Origin: Pseudomonas sp. RIT-PI-AD
GTDB lineage: Bacteria; Pseudomonadota; Gammaproteobacteria; Pseudomonadales; Pseudomonadaceae
Length of the DNA: 64,000 nucleotides
Assembly (NCBI RefSeq): GCF_025642785.1
Contig: NZ_JANZKU010000017.1
Location: forward strand, 1-64,000
Reading direction: 5' to 3'
The notes under the pieces were generated by a model. The model did no database searches and was not told where the DNA came from. It saw only the letters and a list, made by a program, of their open reading frames with translations. The first letter of the stretch is position 1. Each line of letters starts with the position of its first letter. The translations under genes and the position numbers were made by a program. Below are positions 8,482-17,140 of this stretch, one piece after another.

Positions 8482-9546
8482 GTGAGTGCAGCTAACTTTA
8501 TTTACCTGAGTCAGGAAGATGCGATAAGCCATGGCGCTGCCGATGTCGCCGCTACGGTCGATGACGTCGAGCGCACCGTCGTACTGACCTACCAGAACAA
8601 GGCGATCGAAGCGCCTACCGCGACGCTGTTCTGGGATGTCGATCCGGCTCTTTTGAGGCAGCCCTTCGTCGGTTACCCGAGCAAGAAACGGGCAAATATC
8701 CATGCCGGCTACATTGATGACCATGGCATCAAGAAAGTGGGGATCAAGAACATCCCCAGTAACCCGGATAACGTCAAGAATGGCTACGGTCCCCGGGCTT
8801 CCGGATTGGTCACCATCCTTCACCCGGAAAGCGGCTACCCCCTGGCAGTGATGGATGCGATGGTCATCAGTTGCATGCGCACCGGGGTTCTGGGGGCGTT
8901 GGGGGTCAAGTATCTGCGGTCGCCGAAGGCCACGACGGCCGCCTTCATCGGCGTGGGCCCGGTCAACCAGGCGGCGCTGCTGGGCGTCGCGGAAGTCATG
9001 CCCGAACTGCGTAAGGTTTATGTGTTCGACTACGATAAATCCCGGGCTCGGTTATTCGCCGATAAGTTCTCCGCTCAATTGAATATCGAGATCGTGGTTT
9101 GCGATTCCGCAAAAGAAGCAATTCTCGATGCCGATGTAATCTGCCCCGCGACCAGTGTGCAGAATAAGGATGCTGCTTACATCGAATACGATTGGTTGAA
9201 AAAAGGCGCGCTCTTCGTGGACCTGTCTTTATGGGATGCGAAATATGAAGTCTTCGAAAAGGCCGCCGCCCTGTTCACCAACTCCGACTTGGTGTTGGAG
9301 CGCAAGACGATGACGCCGGCCTGCCTGGTGATGGAAGGTTTCACTCGGGAGGAGGACTTGATAGATATCGGCGGCGTGATCCTCGGCGAGTCTGCTGGCC
9401 GCCAGCACGACGACGACATCATCGTGTATTTCGCCCGAGGCTTGGCGCTGTACGACATCATGAGCGGCTACCGCGTATATGAAAATGCGTTGAAAGCCAA
9501 CGCAGGCAAGAAACTCAGTCTCTGGGAAGGCGACTACTGGCTGTGA
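8482..9546 (+). CDS. Ornithine cyclodeaminase / mu-crystallin family protein
   Basis: 354 residues from a GTG at 8482 with GGAGA upstream. The family includes ornithine cyclodeaminase, alanine dehydrogenase (archaeal) and ketimine reductases. The NAD(P) Rossmann turn is GVGPVNQ (about residues 157-163). The substrate-binding MRTG motif (about 132-135) and the earlier HAGYIDDHGIKKVGIKN region, with a lysine where the family places its active-site Lys, are conserved. The sequence is diverged from classical OCD, so the substrate may be another amino acid, imino acid or opine. It lies between the ABC ATPase and the binding-protein genes, so the imported solute is probably its substrate or precursor. 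Confidence 0.82.
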   Translation: MSAANFIYLSQEDAISHGAADVAATVDDVERTVVLTYQNKAIEAPTATLFWDVDPALLRQPFVGYPSKKRANIHAGYIDDHGIKKVGIKNIPSNPDNVKNGYGPRASGLVTILHPESGYPLAVMDAMVISCMRTGVLGALGVKYLRSPKATTAAFIGVGPVNQAALLGVAEVMPELRKVYVFDYDKSRARLFADKFSAQLNIEIVVCDSAKEAILDADVICPATSVQNKDAAYIEYDWLKKGALFVDLSLWDAKYEVFEKAAALFTNSDLVLERKTMTPACLVMEGFTREEDLIDIGGVILGESAGRQHDDDIIVYFARGLALYDIMSGYRVYENALKANAGKKLSLWEGDYWL

Positions 9547-9613
9547 ACGAGCCGGATCAAGCCGCAGGTCAATCAATACGGAGTGTTATCAGCGAACATT
9601 ATTGGGGAATTGC

Positions 9614-11155
9614 ATGATGACGAATAAGTGGATGGGCGCGGTGTTGTTGGGGGCTAATCTGTTAGCCGCGAGTTGCGCCGCACAAGCGGTGACTTTGCAG
9701 ATGGGCATCGGGACATCGGATATCCAGACGTTGGATCTGGACCGGGCGACCGGTTACGACTCGATGCTGTTGAACAACCTCTTCAATGGCCTGGTGCGAT
9801 TCCCGCCGGGCAGCGCCGACCCCGCGAAACTCGAGCCGGATCTGGCTGAAAAGTGGGAAGAGTCCGCTGATCATCTGTCCTGGACGTTCCACCTGCGCCA
9901 CGGTGTGCAATTCCATCATGGCTACGGGGAGTTGCATGCCGACGATGTGGTGTATTCGCTGAACCGCGCATCCGATCCGAATACCTCGTCTCAGTCGGCG
10001 GCCTTCGAACCTTTCGAAAAAGTTGAGGCGGTGGACCCTTATACCGTCCGTATCACGTTGAAGCGGCCGACTCCAGGATTCCTGTGGCTGGTGGCCAACT
10101 ATCGGGGAGGCAACATTACCAGCCGCAAGGCGGGCGAGGCGCCGGACAGTAAGTTAGCCACGCAACCTATCGGCACCGGGCCTTTCGAGTTCGCTGAGCA
10201 TGTCCCGCAACAATACGTAAGGCTGACCGCCCACGAAAAATATTTTCGGGGAAAGCCGAAGATCGACGAAATCTTCTGGCGATTCGTCGCGTCGGACAGC
10301 AGCCGAGATCTTGCATTCAGATCGCGCCAGCTCGACGTGATATATGGGCATCGCGAACAGCGCTGGGTAGACAGTGTGAAGGCTCGAAGCGGGGTTACCC
10401 TGGACGTATTCGGTCCTGGCGAGTTTCGCGCCCTTTACCTGAACCGTACGATCAAGCCGTTGGACGATATCCGCATCCGTCAGGCCATCGCTTATGCCAC
10501 CGATGTCGACGAGATAGTCCAGTTCGTCGGCAAGGATGTCAGTCAGAAAGGCTGCTCGGTCGTGCCGCCCGGCTACGTGGGCGTGGATTGCTCTTTCAAC
10601 TACCACCATGACCTGGAAAAAGCGAAGCAATTGCTGGCGGATGCGGGATACGCGAAGGGCCTCACCTTGCCGGTCGTGGTATCCAACATCTCTTCGATTC
10701 TGCCGGTGATGCAGGTGGTGCAGGGGCAACTGGCGAAAGCAGGCATCACCCTCGATATGAAAGTGGTGGACCACCCGACGTATCACGAGGACATCCGCAA
10801 GGATCTTAGCGCCATCGTTTTCTATGGCGCGGCACGCTTCCCCGTTGCCGACACTTACCTGACGCAGTTTTATGATTCCAGCTCGATCGTGGGCACCCCC
10901 ACGGCTGTCACCAATTTTTCCCATTGCAGCATTGGGGATGAAGCGATTCGAGCCGCTCGTGTCGAAACGGATCCGGCGAAGCAGTTGGCGTTCTGGAAAA
11001 CAGCACAACGGCAAATCAATGATGACGTGTGCGGCGTTCCTCTGTTCGATCTCCGGCAAGTCTGGGCCCACAACAATAATGTCGATTACGGGTATGAACT
11101 CGAGGGCGACATCAATATTTCTCCGCCCATCACCGAGTTGACAACGAAGAAGTAA
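9614..11155 (+). CDS. Peptide/opine-type ABC substrate-binding protein (SBP family 5)
   Basis: 513 residues from the ATG at 9614; a second ATG follows directly, and a TTG at 9602 is less likely. A signal peptide covers about residues 1-25, ending AAQA. The mature protein has the family-5 landmarks: YDSMLLNNLFNGLVRF, EPDLAEKWEESADHLSWTFHLRHGVQFHHG, DDVVYSLNRASDP and VRITLKRPTPGFLWLVANY. It is periplasmic and delivers ligand to the DppBCDF-type permease. Placing the binding protein last in the operon is less common than placing it first. Confidence 0.93.
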   Translation: MMTNKWMGAVLLGANLLAASCAAQAVTLQMGIGTSDIQTLDLDRATGYDSMLLNNLFNGLVRFPPGSADPAKLEPDLAEKWEESADHLSWTFHLRHGVQFHHGYGELHADDVVYSLNRASDPNTSSQSAAFEPFEKVEAVDPYTVRITLKRPTPGFLWLVANYRGGNITSRKAGEAPDSKLATQPIGTGPFEFAEHVPQQYVRLTAHEKYFRGKPKIDEIFWRFVASDSSRDLAFRSRQLDVIYGHREQRWVDSVKARSGVTLDVFGPGEFRALYLNRTIKPLDDIRIRQAIAYATDVDEIVQFVGKDVSQKGCSVVPPGYVGVDCSFNYHHDLEKAKQLLADAGYAKGLTLPVVVSNISSILPVMQVVQGQLAKAGITLDMKVVDHPTYHEDIRKDLSAIVFYGAARFPVADTYLTQFYDSSSIVGTPTAVTNFSHCSIGDEAIRAARVETDPAKQLAFWKTAQRQINDDVCGVPLFDLRQVWAHNNNVDYGYELEGDINISPPITELTTKK

Positions 11156-11160
11156 ACCCT

Positions 11161-11201
11161 GGTGGCCGGACATCGACCGATGCCCGGCCATATCGGCCAC
11201 C
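11161..11201 (+). terminator. Possible operon-end hairpin
   Basis: GGTGGCCG at 11161-11168 pairs with CGGCCACC at 11194-11201, starting 5 bp after the stop of the binding-protein gene. The loop itself is GC-rich and can fold further. There is no T run, so its role as a terminator is uncertain. Confidence 0.4.
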
Positions 11202-11210
11202 TGCGCGGGC

Positions 11211-11560
11211 TCATTCGAACGGGCTGCTTTGGATGAAGCGCCCCGCCTCGCCGTTGGTGCCTGGGTTGGGTCCAGAGGGCGCCAGTCCAGCCGGCGTCAT
11301 CGCGATGCCGGAGTAGGGTCGAAGCAGATGCGATGTCCGGGGCGATGGAAGCGCCCCGGCTTTCCGGTTTCCGGGTGCGGCAGCTCGCCTGGTCGCTCGT
11401 ACCGGTAGCCGCGCCGGCGGTGCCGGTTGCAATCCTGACAGGCGAATGAGGCCGATCCGCTGAAACAGGCGAGCCATTGTGCCGACGGGCATGCCCAGCC
11501 GCTGGCCGATTTGTCGACAGGTCATGTGGGACCTGGCGCCGTTCGAAACGCGCGTCGAGC
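11211..11560 (-). pseudogene. Decayed IS481-family transposase fragment
   Basis: Reading leftward, one frame gives MTCRQIGQRLGMPVGTMARL then RIGLIRLSGLQPAPP, the typical IS481 helix-turn-helix and linker. After a frameshift near 11405 a second frame (about 11328-11405) continues RYERPGELPHPETGKPGRFH then RPGHRI, matching the IS481 segment usually written RYERxxPGELxHxDxKKLGRF...GHR. The DDE catalytic core that should follow is missing, and upstream residues are scrambled. It is therefore a non-functional remnant. It lies at the right edge of the AT-richer block and next to a GC-rich iron-uptake locus, which suggests a past insertion boundary. No terminal inverted repeats could be identified. 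Confidence 0.75.
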
Positions 11561-11860
11561 CTGCTCCTGTACCGGAAGTGCCCGATCACGCAGGGCTACG
11601 GGCGCGTTCTACGGGGGCATCCGCGGCTCCTGGAGAGCTCGGTCGGTCGCGCCTCCGGTGTCCGGGTAATCCCGGATGAACACCTGCCGAAAGACCACGG
11701 CGCAAGGGACCTTGGGGTCGTTCGCCGCCGAAGGGCTTGGGCAGGGCGGCCCGGCCCGGCTCGGCTACGGCAGAGACGTGCGGAATCGCCGAAGGGTATC
11801 GTTTTGACCATTGGTTAAATTAGAATCGATATCATTCATGCATTCGCGAAGGGTTCTCAG
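11561..11860. other. Intergenic DNA between the transposase remnant and the sigma-factor gene
   Basis: No supportable gene. The left part may be further transposase debris. The right end holds the probable promoter and regulatory site of the sigma-factor gene. Confidence 0.45.
11821..11839. promoter_or_regulatory. Possible Fur box / promoter of the ECF sigma gene
   Basis: TAGAATCGATATCATTCAT matches the 19-bp Fur consensus at about 10 positions, including the right-hand ATCATT half. It lies in an AT-rich patch 22 bp before the sigma-factor ATG, where iron-starvation sigma genes normally carry a Fur site. TAGAAT could also serve as a -10 element. The call rests mainly on context. Confidence 0.42.
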
Positions 11861-12373
11861 ATGTTTGATACGGCCGTATCAAGTGAGCAGGCTTTCCACG
11901 ACCTCTATCGCGACCATCGCCCCTGGCTGGAGCAATGGCTGCGCCGGAAGATGGGCAACGGGTGGGATGCGGCCGATCTCAGCCAGGATGCGTTCATCCG
12001 CGTACTGACCAGCTCGCAATGCATCGTCGACCTGCAGGAGCCGCGGGCGTATCTGAAAACCATCGGCAAGCGGTTGCTGATCAACTTTCACAAACGGCGC
12101 AGCCTCGAACAGGCCTACCTGGACGCGCTTGCGCAATTGCCCGAAGCCTGTGTGCCGTCTCCCGAGCAGCGCTGGCTGATTCTCGAAACCCTGCAGGCCC
12201 TGGACGAGTTGCTCGACGGGCTGCCCCCGGTCGTGCGTCGGGCGTTTCTCCTCAGCCAGCTCGAGGGCCTGGGTTACCGGGAAATCGCCGAGCGGCTCGA
12301 GGTGTCCGAACGCAGCGTCAAGCGCTACATGGCGCAGGCCTACGAGCATTGCCTGCTGGTGGAGCTGTGCTGA
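11861..12373 (+). CDS. ECF sigma factor, FecI/iron-starvation type
   Basis: 170 residues. Region 2 is seen in EQAFHDLYRDHRPWLEQWLRRK and DAADLSQDAFIRVL, and region 4 in LLSQLEGLGYREIAERLEVS followed by ERSVKRYMAQAYEHC. Both length and sequence fit the FecI group, which transcribes siderophore-receptor genes on signal from outside the cell. It overlaps the anti-sigma gene by 7 bp, and the receptor gene follows, forming the standard sigma / anti-sigma / TonB-receptor trio. It is likely Fur-regulated. Confidence 0.93.
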   Translation: MFDTAVSSEQAFHDLYRDHRPWLEQWLRRKMGNGWDAADLSQDAFIRVLTSSQCIVDLQEPRAYLKTIGKRLLINFHKRRSLEQAYLDALAQLPEACVPSPEQRWLILETLQALDELLDGLPPVVRRAFLLSQLEGLGYREIAERLEVSERSVKRYMAQAYEHCLLVELC

Positions 12374-13317
12374 GCGGGGATTCCGCCGACGAGCTCCGGC
12401 GTGTCGCGCGATCCGCGGCGCGCTGGTTGGCGCTCATGGAGTCCGGCGCGGCCAGCGCGCATGACCTCGCCGGCCTGCAACGCTGGCGTGAGCGCAGCGC
12501 CAGCCACGAATACGCCTGGCAAAAGGCCCAGGCCCTGAGAACGCGCTTCGAAGGGTTGCCGACCGAGCTGGCGATGGCCAGCCTGGATCGTCCGGACCCG
12601 AGCCGTCGGCGCCTGCTCAAGGGCGTGCTCGGCCTCGCGGCGATCGCCCCCGCGGCCTGGCTCGCGACTCGCACGCTTCCCCTGGACGCCTGGCGCGCGG
12701 ACCTGTCCACGGCCACCGGCGAGCGCCGCCGCATCACGCTGGCCGATGGCAGCCAGTTGGACCTGAATACCGCCTCGGCGGTAAACCTCGACGAAGGGCG
12801 GCGACGCCTGGCGCTGGTACGTGGCGAGATCGCCCTGCGCCTGGCGGGCGGCGCGCCGTTCAGCGTCGACACCTTGTACGGCGAGGCGAGGCTCGCGGGA
12901 GGCGAGCTCTGCGTTCGCCAGGACGACGCCGCGTGCGAGTTTTCCGTGTTCGCCGGTGTCGCCGAGATTCGTCCGAGCGCCTCCGGCGTGCTCGTGCTGG
13001 GCGCCGGCCAGCGGGTGCGTCTGGACCGCGCCGGCGTCGAGCCGGTCCACACCTTCGATATCCGGCAACCCGGTTGGTGCCAAGGTGTGATCACGGCGAA
13101 CGACCGACCCCTGGGCGCTTTCCTGCGCGAACTCGAGCGCTATCGGCCCGGAATCCTGCGCTGGTCGCCGGCGCTCGAGTCGCTACGAGTCACCGGAAGT
13201 TTCCGGCTCGACGACACGGATCGAATCCTCGCCCTGCTCGCCGCGAGCCTGCCGCTGGACGTGCGTTCGCGCACGCGTTACTGGGTCACCCTGGTCCCGC
13301 GCGGAGCGACGGCCTGA
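12367..13317 (+). CDS. FecR-family anti-sigma factor / signal transducer
   Basis: 316 residues if the GTG at 12367 is used, overlapping the sigma gene end. The cytoplasmic sigma-binding part is at about residues 8-55 (DELRRVARSAARWLALMESG, WRERSASHEYAWQKA). A single membrane segment lies near 79-103 (LLKGVLGLAAIAPAAWLAT). The periplasmic FecR domain includes RRITLADGSQLDLNTASAV, and the C-terminal domain contacts the receptor's signalling domain. It relays receptor occupancy to the FecI-type sigma factor. Other starts are possible, but no ATG fits the family N-terminus better. Confidence 0.9.
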   Translation: MLSGDSADELRRVARSAARWLALMESGAASAHDLAGLQRWRERSASHEYAWQKAQALRTRFEGLPTELAMASLDRPDPSRRRLLKGVLGLAAIAPAAWLATRTLPLDAWRADLSTATGERRRITLADGSQLDLNTASAVNLDEGRRRLALVRGEIALRLAGGAPFSVDTLYGEARLAGGELCVRQDDAACEFSVFAGVAEIRPSASGVLVLGAGQRVRLDRAGVEPVHTFDIRQPGWCQGVITANDRPLGAFLRELERYRPGILRWSPALESLRVTGSFRLDDTDRILALLAASLPLDVRSRTRYWVTLVPRGATA

Positions 13318-13383
13318 GGCTTGTCCCTTTTTTCTCGCTCGCCTGTCTTGGAAGGTAAGTGAATTAAAAAGAGAGCCTCGCCA

Positions 13384-15807
13384 ATGCCTGCAGTGACCCG
13401 CCAACGGAGCCGTCCGCTGTCCGTCGTTTCTTCTCCCACGCTGTGTCTGAGCCTGTTCCTCGGCTTCGGCCCGGTAGCGCCGCTGGCGGCTTACGCCCAT
13501 GCCGAGGCGCGTCCCTACGACGTGCCCGCCAGCGATCTCGGGTCCGCGCTGACCCGCTTCGCCAGCCAGGCGGGGGTGAGCCTTTCGGTGAACCCGGCGC
13601 TGGTGAGCGGTCGCCGTAGCCCTGGGCTGTCCGGCGAATACAGCGTCGACGAAGGCTTCGCCCGGCTGCTGCAAGGGAGCGGATTACGCCTCCAGCCGGT
13701 GGGCGCTTCCGCCTATACGCTGATACCCGCCCCGGAGGCGTCCGACGCATTGGAAATCGCACCGACGGCCGTCACCGGTGCTCATTCCGCCTCGGACGCC
13801 GAAGGCGAGCCCTATCGCGGCGGGCAGGTCGCACGCCGAGGCTCGCAGGGCCTGCTGGGCGCGCGCGACTTCATGGAAACGCCGTTCAGCATGACCACCT
13901 ACACCCAGGAGGCGGCCAAGAACCAGCAGGCGCGCACCCTGGGCGACCTGATCGCCAGCGATCCCTCGGTGCGCTCGACCAACCCGGCCGGCGGGCGCTA
14001 CGAACAGTTCACCATCCGCGGGTTCAGCCTGTTCAACAGCGACGTGTCCTATGGCGGCCTGTACGGCATCCTGCCGACCTATTCGATTGACGTGGAAATG
14101 GCCGATCGCGTCGACATCCTCAGGGGGCCGAGCCAACTGATCAACGGCATCTCGCCGCGGGGAAGCGTGGGGGGCGGGATCAACGTCGTTCCCAAGCGCG
14201 CCACCGACCAGCCGATCAGCGAATTCACCGGCAGCTATGCGTCCGACAGCCAGGTCGGCGGCGCGGTGGACCTGGGCCGCCGGTTCGGCGAAGGCAATCG
14301 CTTCGGTGTGCGCTTCAATGGCGTGAAGCAATCCGGGGATACCGAGTGGGACCACCAAGAGGTCGACCGCGAGATGGCGGTGCTCGGCCTCGACTTGCGT
14401 GAGGAGCGCGTCCGGCTGTCGATGGACCTCGGGCATACCGAGCGCGACACCGATGCGCCCCAGGAGCGGGTACAGATTCAAACCGCCGCCCCGGTGCCGC
14501 ATGCGGACGACGTACGCGACAACTACGCGCAGCCCTGGAGCAAGGCCAGGACCGAGGATACCTTCGGCGCCCTGCGCGGCGAGTTCGATGTCAGCGAATC
14601 GGTGATGCTGTACGGCGCCGTCGGGGCGCGAAAAAGCAACCACGACTTCCTGCGCCATGGTGTGTCCGTCAGCGACGCGGCCGGTAATTTCAGCGTCCAG
14701 CCCCGCGATTTCACCCGCGACGAAAGCGTCAGGACCGCCAATGCCGGGGTACGCGGCTGGTTGCACACCGGCCCGGTGAGCCACGAGATCAACCTGGCCG
14801 CCAACTACTTTTACATGGACTTCGAGAACGGCGGCGCCCGCTACGCCTCGGCCCCCAGCAACCTCTACGACCCACGGGTGACGCCGACGCCGGGCACCCC
14901 CACGCGCTCGGATGCGGCGGTGTACACGGAAAACCGTTTCAGCGGCGTGGCGTTGTCCGACACCCTGGGCTTCGCGGCCGACAGGCTGCTTCTGACCCTC
15001 GGCGCGCGCTGGCAGCGCGTCAAGGTCGACGACTGGACCGACGGCCTGAAAGGGGACACGGCCTACGACGAGGAAAAGGTCTCGCCCTCGCTCGGCGTGC
15101 TGTTCAAGGCCACCGAGCGGCTGTCCCTCTATGCCAACTACCTGGAAGGGCTCAGCCAGGGCAAGATCGCCCCCTCGACCTCGCTGAACGAGGACGAAAT
15201 CTTTCCGCCCTTCATCAGCCGGCAGGTCGAAGTCGGTGCCAAGTACGACCTGGGTGCGTTCGCCCTGACCGCCAGCGCCTTTCGCCTGAAGCAGACCGCT
15301 TACGAGACCAACGCGACCTCCAGGGTCTTCGGCCCCAACGGCAAGCGCGACAACCAGGGCGTCGAACTGAGCCTGTTCGGCGAGCCCCTCCAGGGATTCC
15401 GTCTACTGGGCGGCGTGATGTACATCGACAGCGAACTGACCGGCACCCTCGGCGGCACCTTCGACGGCAACCGGGCCCCGGCCACGCCCAGGTTCAACGC
15501 CAACCTGGGGGCGGAGTGGGACGTACCCTCGGTACCGGGGCTGACCCTGACCGGGCGCGGCATCTACACCAGCTCGCAGTACCTGGACCAGGCCAATTCC
15601 AAGGAGATCGATGCCTGGGAGCGCTTCGACCTGGGCGCGCGCTATGCCTTCAAGGTCGACGACAAGGACGTCACCCTGCGCGGCAACGTCGAGAACCTGT
15701 TGAACGAACGCTACTGGGCGTCGGCTGGCGCGTCGGACGACAGCGAGCCGGGCCTGACCCTCTCCACCCCGAGGACCGTCGTGCTGTCGGCGACCCTGGG
15801 GTTCTGA
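13384..15807 (+). CDS. TonB-dependent siderophore receptor with STN signalling domain
   Basis: 807 residues. A signal peptide (about 1-38, ending AYAHA) precedes an STN secretin/TonB N-terminal domain at about 42-118 (YDVPASDLGSALTRFASQAG). The plug follows (ARTLGDLIASDPSVRSTNPA, YEQFTIRGFSLFNSDVSYGG, RVDILRGPSQLINGISPRGS), then a 22-strand barrel ending VVLSATLGF. The STN domain indicates a transducer that signals through the adjacent FecR/FecI pair. The family imports ferric siderophores; the plug motifs suggest a xenosiderophore of ferrichrome or hydroxamate type, but the ligand is not decided by sequence. Confidence 0.93.
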   Translation: MPAVTRQRSRPLSVVSSPTLCLSLFLGFGPVAPLAAYAHAEARPYDVPASDLGSALTRFASQAGVSLSVNPALVSGRRSPGLSGEYSVDEGFARLLQGSGLRLQPVGASAYTLIPAPEASDALEIAPTAVTGAHSASDAEGEPYRGGQVARRGSQGLLGARDFMETPFSMTTYTQEAAKNQQARTLGDLIASDPSVRSTNPAGGRYEQFTIRGFSLFNSDVSYGGLYGILPTYSIDVEMADRVDILRGPSQLINGISPRGSVGGGINVVPKRATDQPISEFTGSYASDSQVGGAVDLGRRFGEGNRFGVRFNGVKQSGDTEWDHQEVDREMAVLGLDLREERVRLSMDLGHTERDTDAPQERVQIQTAAPVPHADDVRDNYAQPWSKARTEDTFGALRGEFDVSESVMLYGAVGARKSNHDFLRHGVSVSDAAGNFSVQPRDFTRDESVRTANAGVRGWLHTGPVSHEINLAANYFYMDFENGGARYASAPSNLYDPRVTPTPGTPTRSDAAVYTENRFSGVALSDTLGFAADRLLLTLGARWQRVKVDDWTDGLKGDTAYDEEKVSPSLGVLFKATERLSLYANYLEGLSQGKIAPSTSLNEDEIFPPFISRQVEVGAKYDLGAFALTASAFRLKQTAYETNATSRVFGPNGKRDNQGVELSLFGEPLQGFRLLGGVMYIDSELTGTLGGTFDGNRAPATPRFNANLGAEWDVPSVPGLTLTGRGIYTSSQYLDQANSKEIDAWERFDLGARYAFKVDDKDVTLRGNVENLLNERYWASAGASDDSEPGLTLSTPRTVVLSATLGF

Positions 15808-16176
15808 CGACGGTGGCCCCTGGCTGTCGGGCGGCCTGAAAGGGGCCACTCGTTCAGCGTGCGTTGGGCGTAGGTCTGGAGGAGCGGATCGCCGAGAACG
15901 CATATCCCGCTCGCCGGCAGGGCAGGCGGGGGCGAGACGCTTCCACTCGCTTCAGCTCGGGCCATGGGGCGCCGCGCCTGGGCCGAGGCGTCATCGCGCC
16001 TGCTTTCTGGAGCAGGCCGCCGCAAATGGCTCGGATGCCGAGAGGTGCCGCCCGCCTCGATAGCGTTCCCTGGGCCTGGGCTCCGCCGAGGGAGGTGGAC
16101 GCAGCGCACTTGCCGTCTCCTGGGCGAGGCCGGTGCGCTGCCGATCCGGACGGCGATCCCACCCGGGGCGTCGGCC
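15808..16176. other. Intergenic region after the siderophore receptor
   Basis: No gene is supported on either strand. GTGGCCCC at 15813-15820 and GGGGCCAC at 15842-15849 form an inverted repeat just after the receptor stop and could act as a transcription stop, although there is no T run. Confidence 0.4.
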
Positions 16177-16767
16177 TCAGTCGAGGTCGTCGCAAGTCGT
16201 CATCATGGACGCGCGCAACTGCGCATCGGTTATTTTCATGACCCGCACCATGCAGGCGTCGTATTCGCTGCCGGGCTGTTGCTTTTCGGCGCGAACCTGG
16301 CCCTGGGGACTTGCCTGGGGTTTTACCTGAGGGCTCGGGCTCGGCGGGGCGAGGATCGGTCCGTTCTGATCGTAGAGCCGTCCGCCGCTGGCGACGCAGT
16401 CGAACGCTTCCGGGTTCTTTATGCGAACCGCCATGCCCCAGGATTGCGGGCGCGCCGCGCCCCAGGGGATCGGTGCGATCTTCATCTTCGAGCGTTTGTT
16501 CACCACCGCGTCCGCGCCGACGCTGCGCGCGACGTTGGCGAGTTTCAGGTTCATCTTCGCGAAGCCGCCATAGGTGGCCGAGTTGGCGATCGCTCGACCG
16601 AGGGGCGTGCTGTCCACGTTATCGGGCAAGGGTTTCGGCAGCAGGCAGATCGGCCCCGTATAGGGCGGCAATGCCGGCTGGGAATCCCGGGTGCGCTGCA
16701 CGACGGCGCCACCGCAGCCAGAAAGTACGATGGCGGCGAGAGTGATGGATAAAACACGGGGGTACAT
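16177..16767 (-). CDS. Predicted lipoprotein of unknown function
   Basis: 196 residues. The N-terminus MYPRVLSITLAAIVLSGC is a lipoprotein signal peptide with lipobox LSGC (modified Cys18). The mature protein is soluble, with a central conserved-looking stretch (YGGFAKMNLKLANVARSVGA) and a proline/glutamine-rich linker (PPSPSPQVKPQASPQGQ) before a short C-terminal part containing one cysteine pair candidate (CMVRV...TTCDDLD). I do not recognise the family. It stands alone, reading toward the receptor gene. The start has GGAGTG upstream. Confidence 0.72.
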   Translation of the reverse strand: MYPRVLSITLAAIVLSGCGGAVVQRTRDSQPALPPYTGPICLLPKPLPDNVDSTPLGRAIANSATYGGFAKMNLKLANVARSVGADAVVNKRSKMKIAPIPWGAARPQSWGMAVRIKNPEAFDCVASGGRLYDQNGPILAPPSPSPQVKPQASPQGQVRAEKQQPGSEYDACMVRVMKITDAQLRASMMTTCDDLD

Positions 16768-17140
16768 AGGAACACTCCGTTTTAAAGGAAGGGGATTCTA
16801 CTCCGTCGGCACCTGCCGAAAGAACGCAAAGGCTTCAGGCCGCGTCGCCCAGGTCGCTGGCGATTGGGTCGTCCCTGCTGCCATGGGCCCCAGAGCGAAC
16901 CCCGTCCAGGCCTGCGACGAGTCGCTCCCTGGGGGCGGCGGCCACCCGTCGATTGGAGGTGTCGAGCGCTTGGCCGAACGACCTGCCCCCCATGCTCCGC
17001 CAGAGCCTCGCGCTACCCTGCGTGCCTGTGTCCGGGCACCCGCCATTCGTTCGCCAGCCCCATGAAAAAGGAACTTAGCCGCATTGCCCTCGTTCTACCG
17101 CCAACGTGCCTGCCCCTGGCTGGCCATCGAGGAGAACGCA
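16768..17140. other. Intergenic region without a convincing gene
   Basis: About 370 bp between the lipoprotein gene and the SDR gene. An 82-codon frame on the minus strand (16798-17046) has a low-complexity Ala/Gly/Pro composition and no ribosome-binding site, so it is not called. The region must hold the promoters of the two divergent genes, but no clear element stands out. Confidence 0.45.

Noticed and set aside
410-11860. A repeated tRNA-Asp 3' end that would define an attachment site for the AT-richer block
   Set aside because: I looked for the TTCGAGTCCCGTCCGCTGCG end near 11-12 kb and did not see it, and there is no integrase gene in the block.
15864-16241. Long open frames on both strands after the siderophore receptor
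   Set aside because: Arg/Pro/Ala-rich translations with no domain pattern, partly antisense to the lipoprotein gene.
16798-17046. An 82-codon open frame on the minus strand between the lipoprotein and SDR genes
   Set aside because: Low-complexity Ala/Gly/Pro composition, no ribosome-binding site and no recognisable motif; typical of chance open frames in GC-rich DNA.
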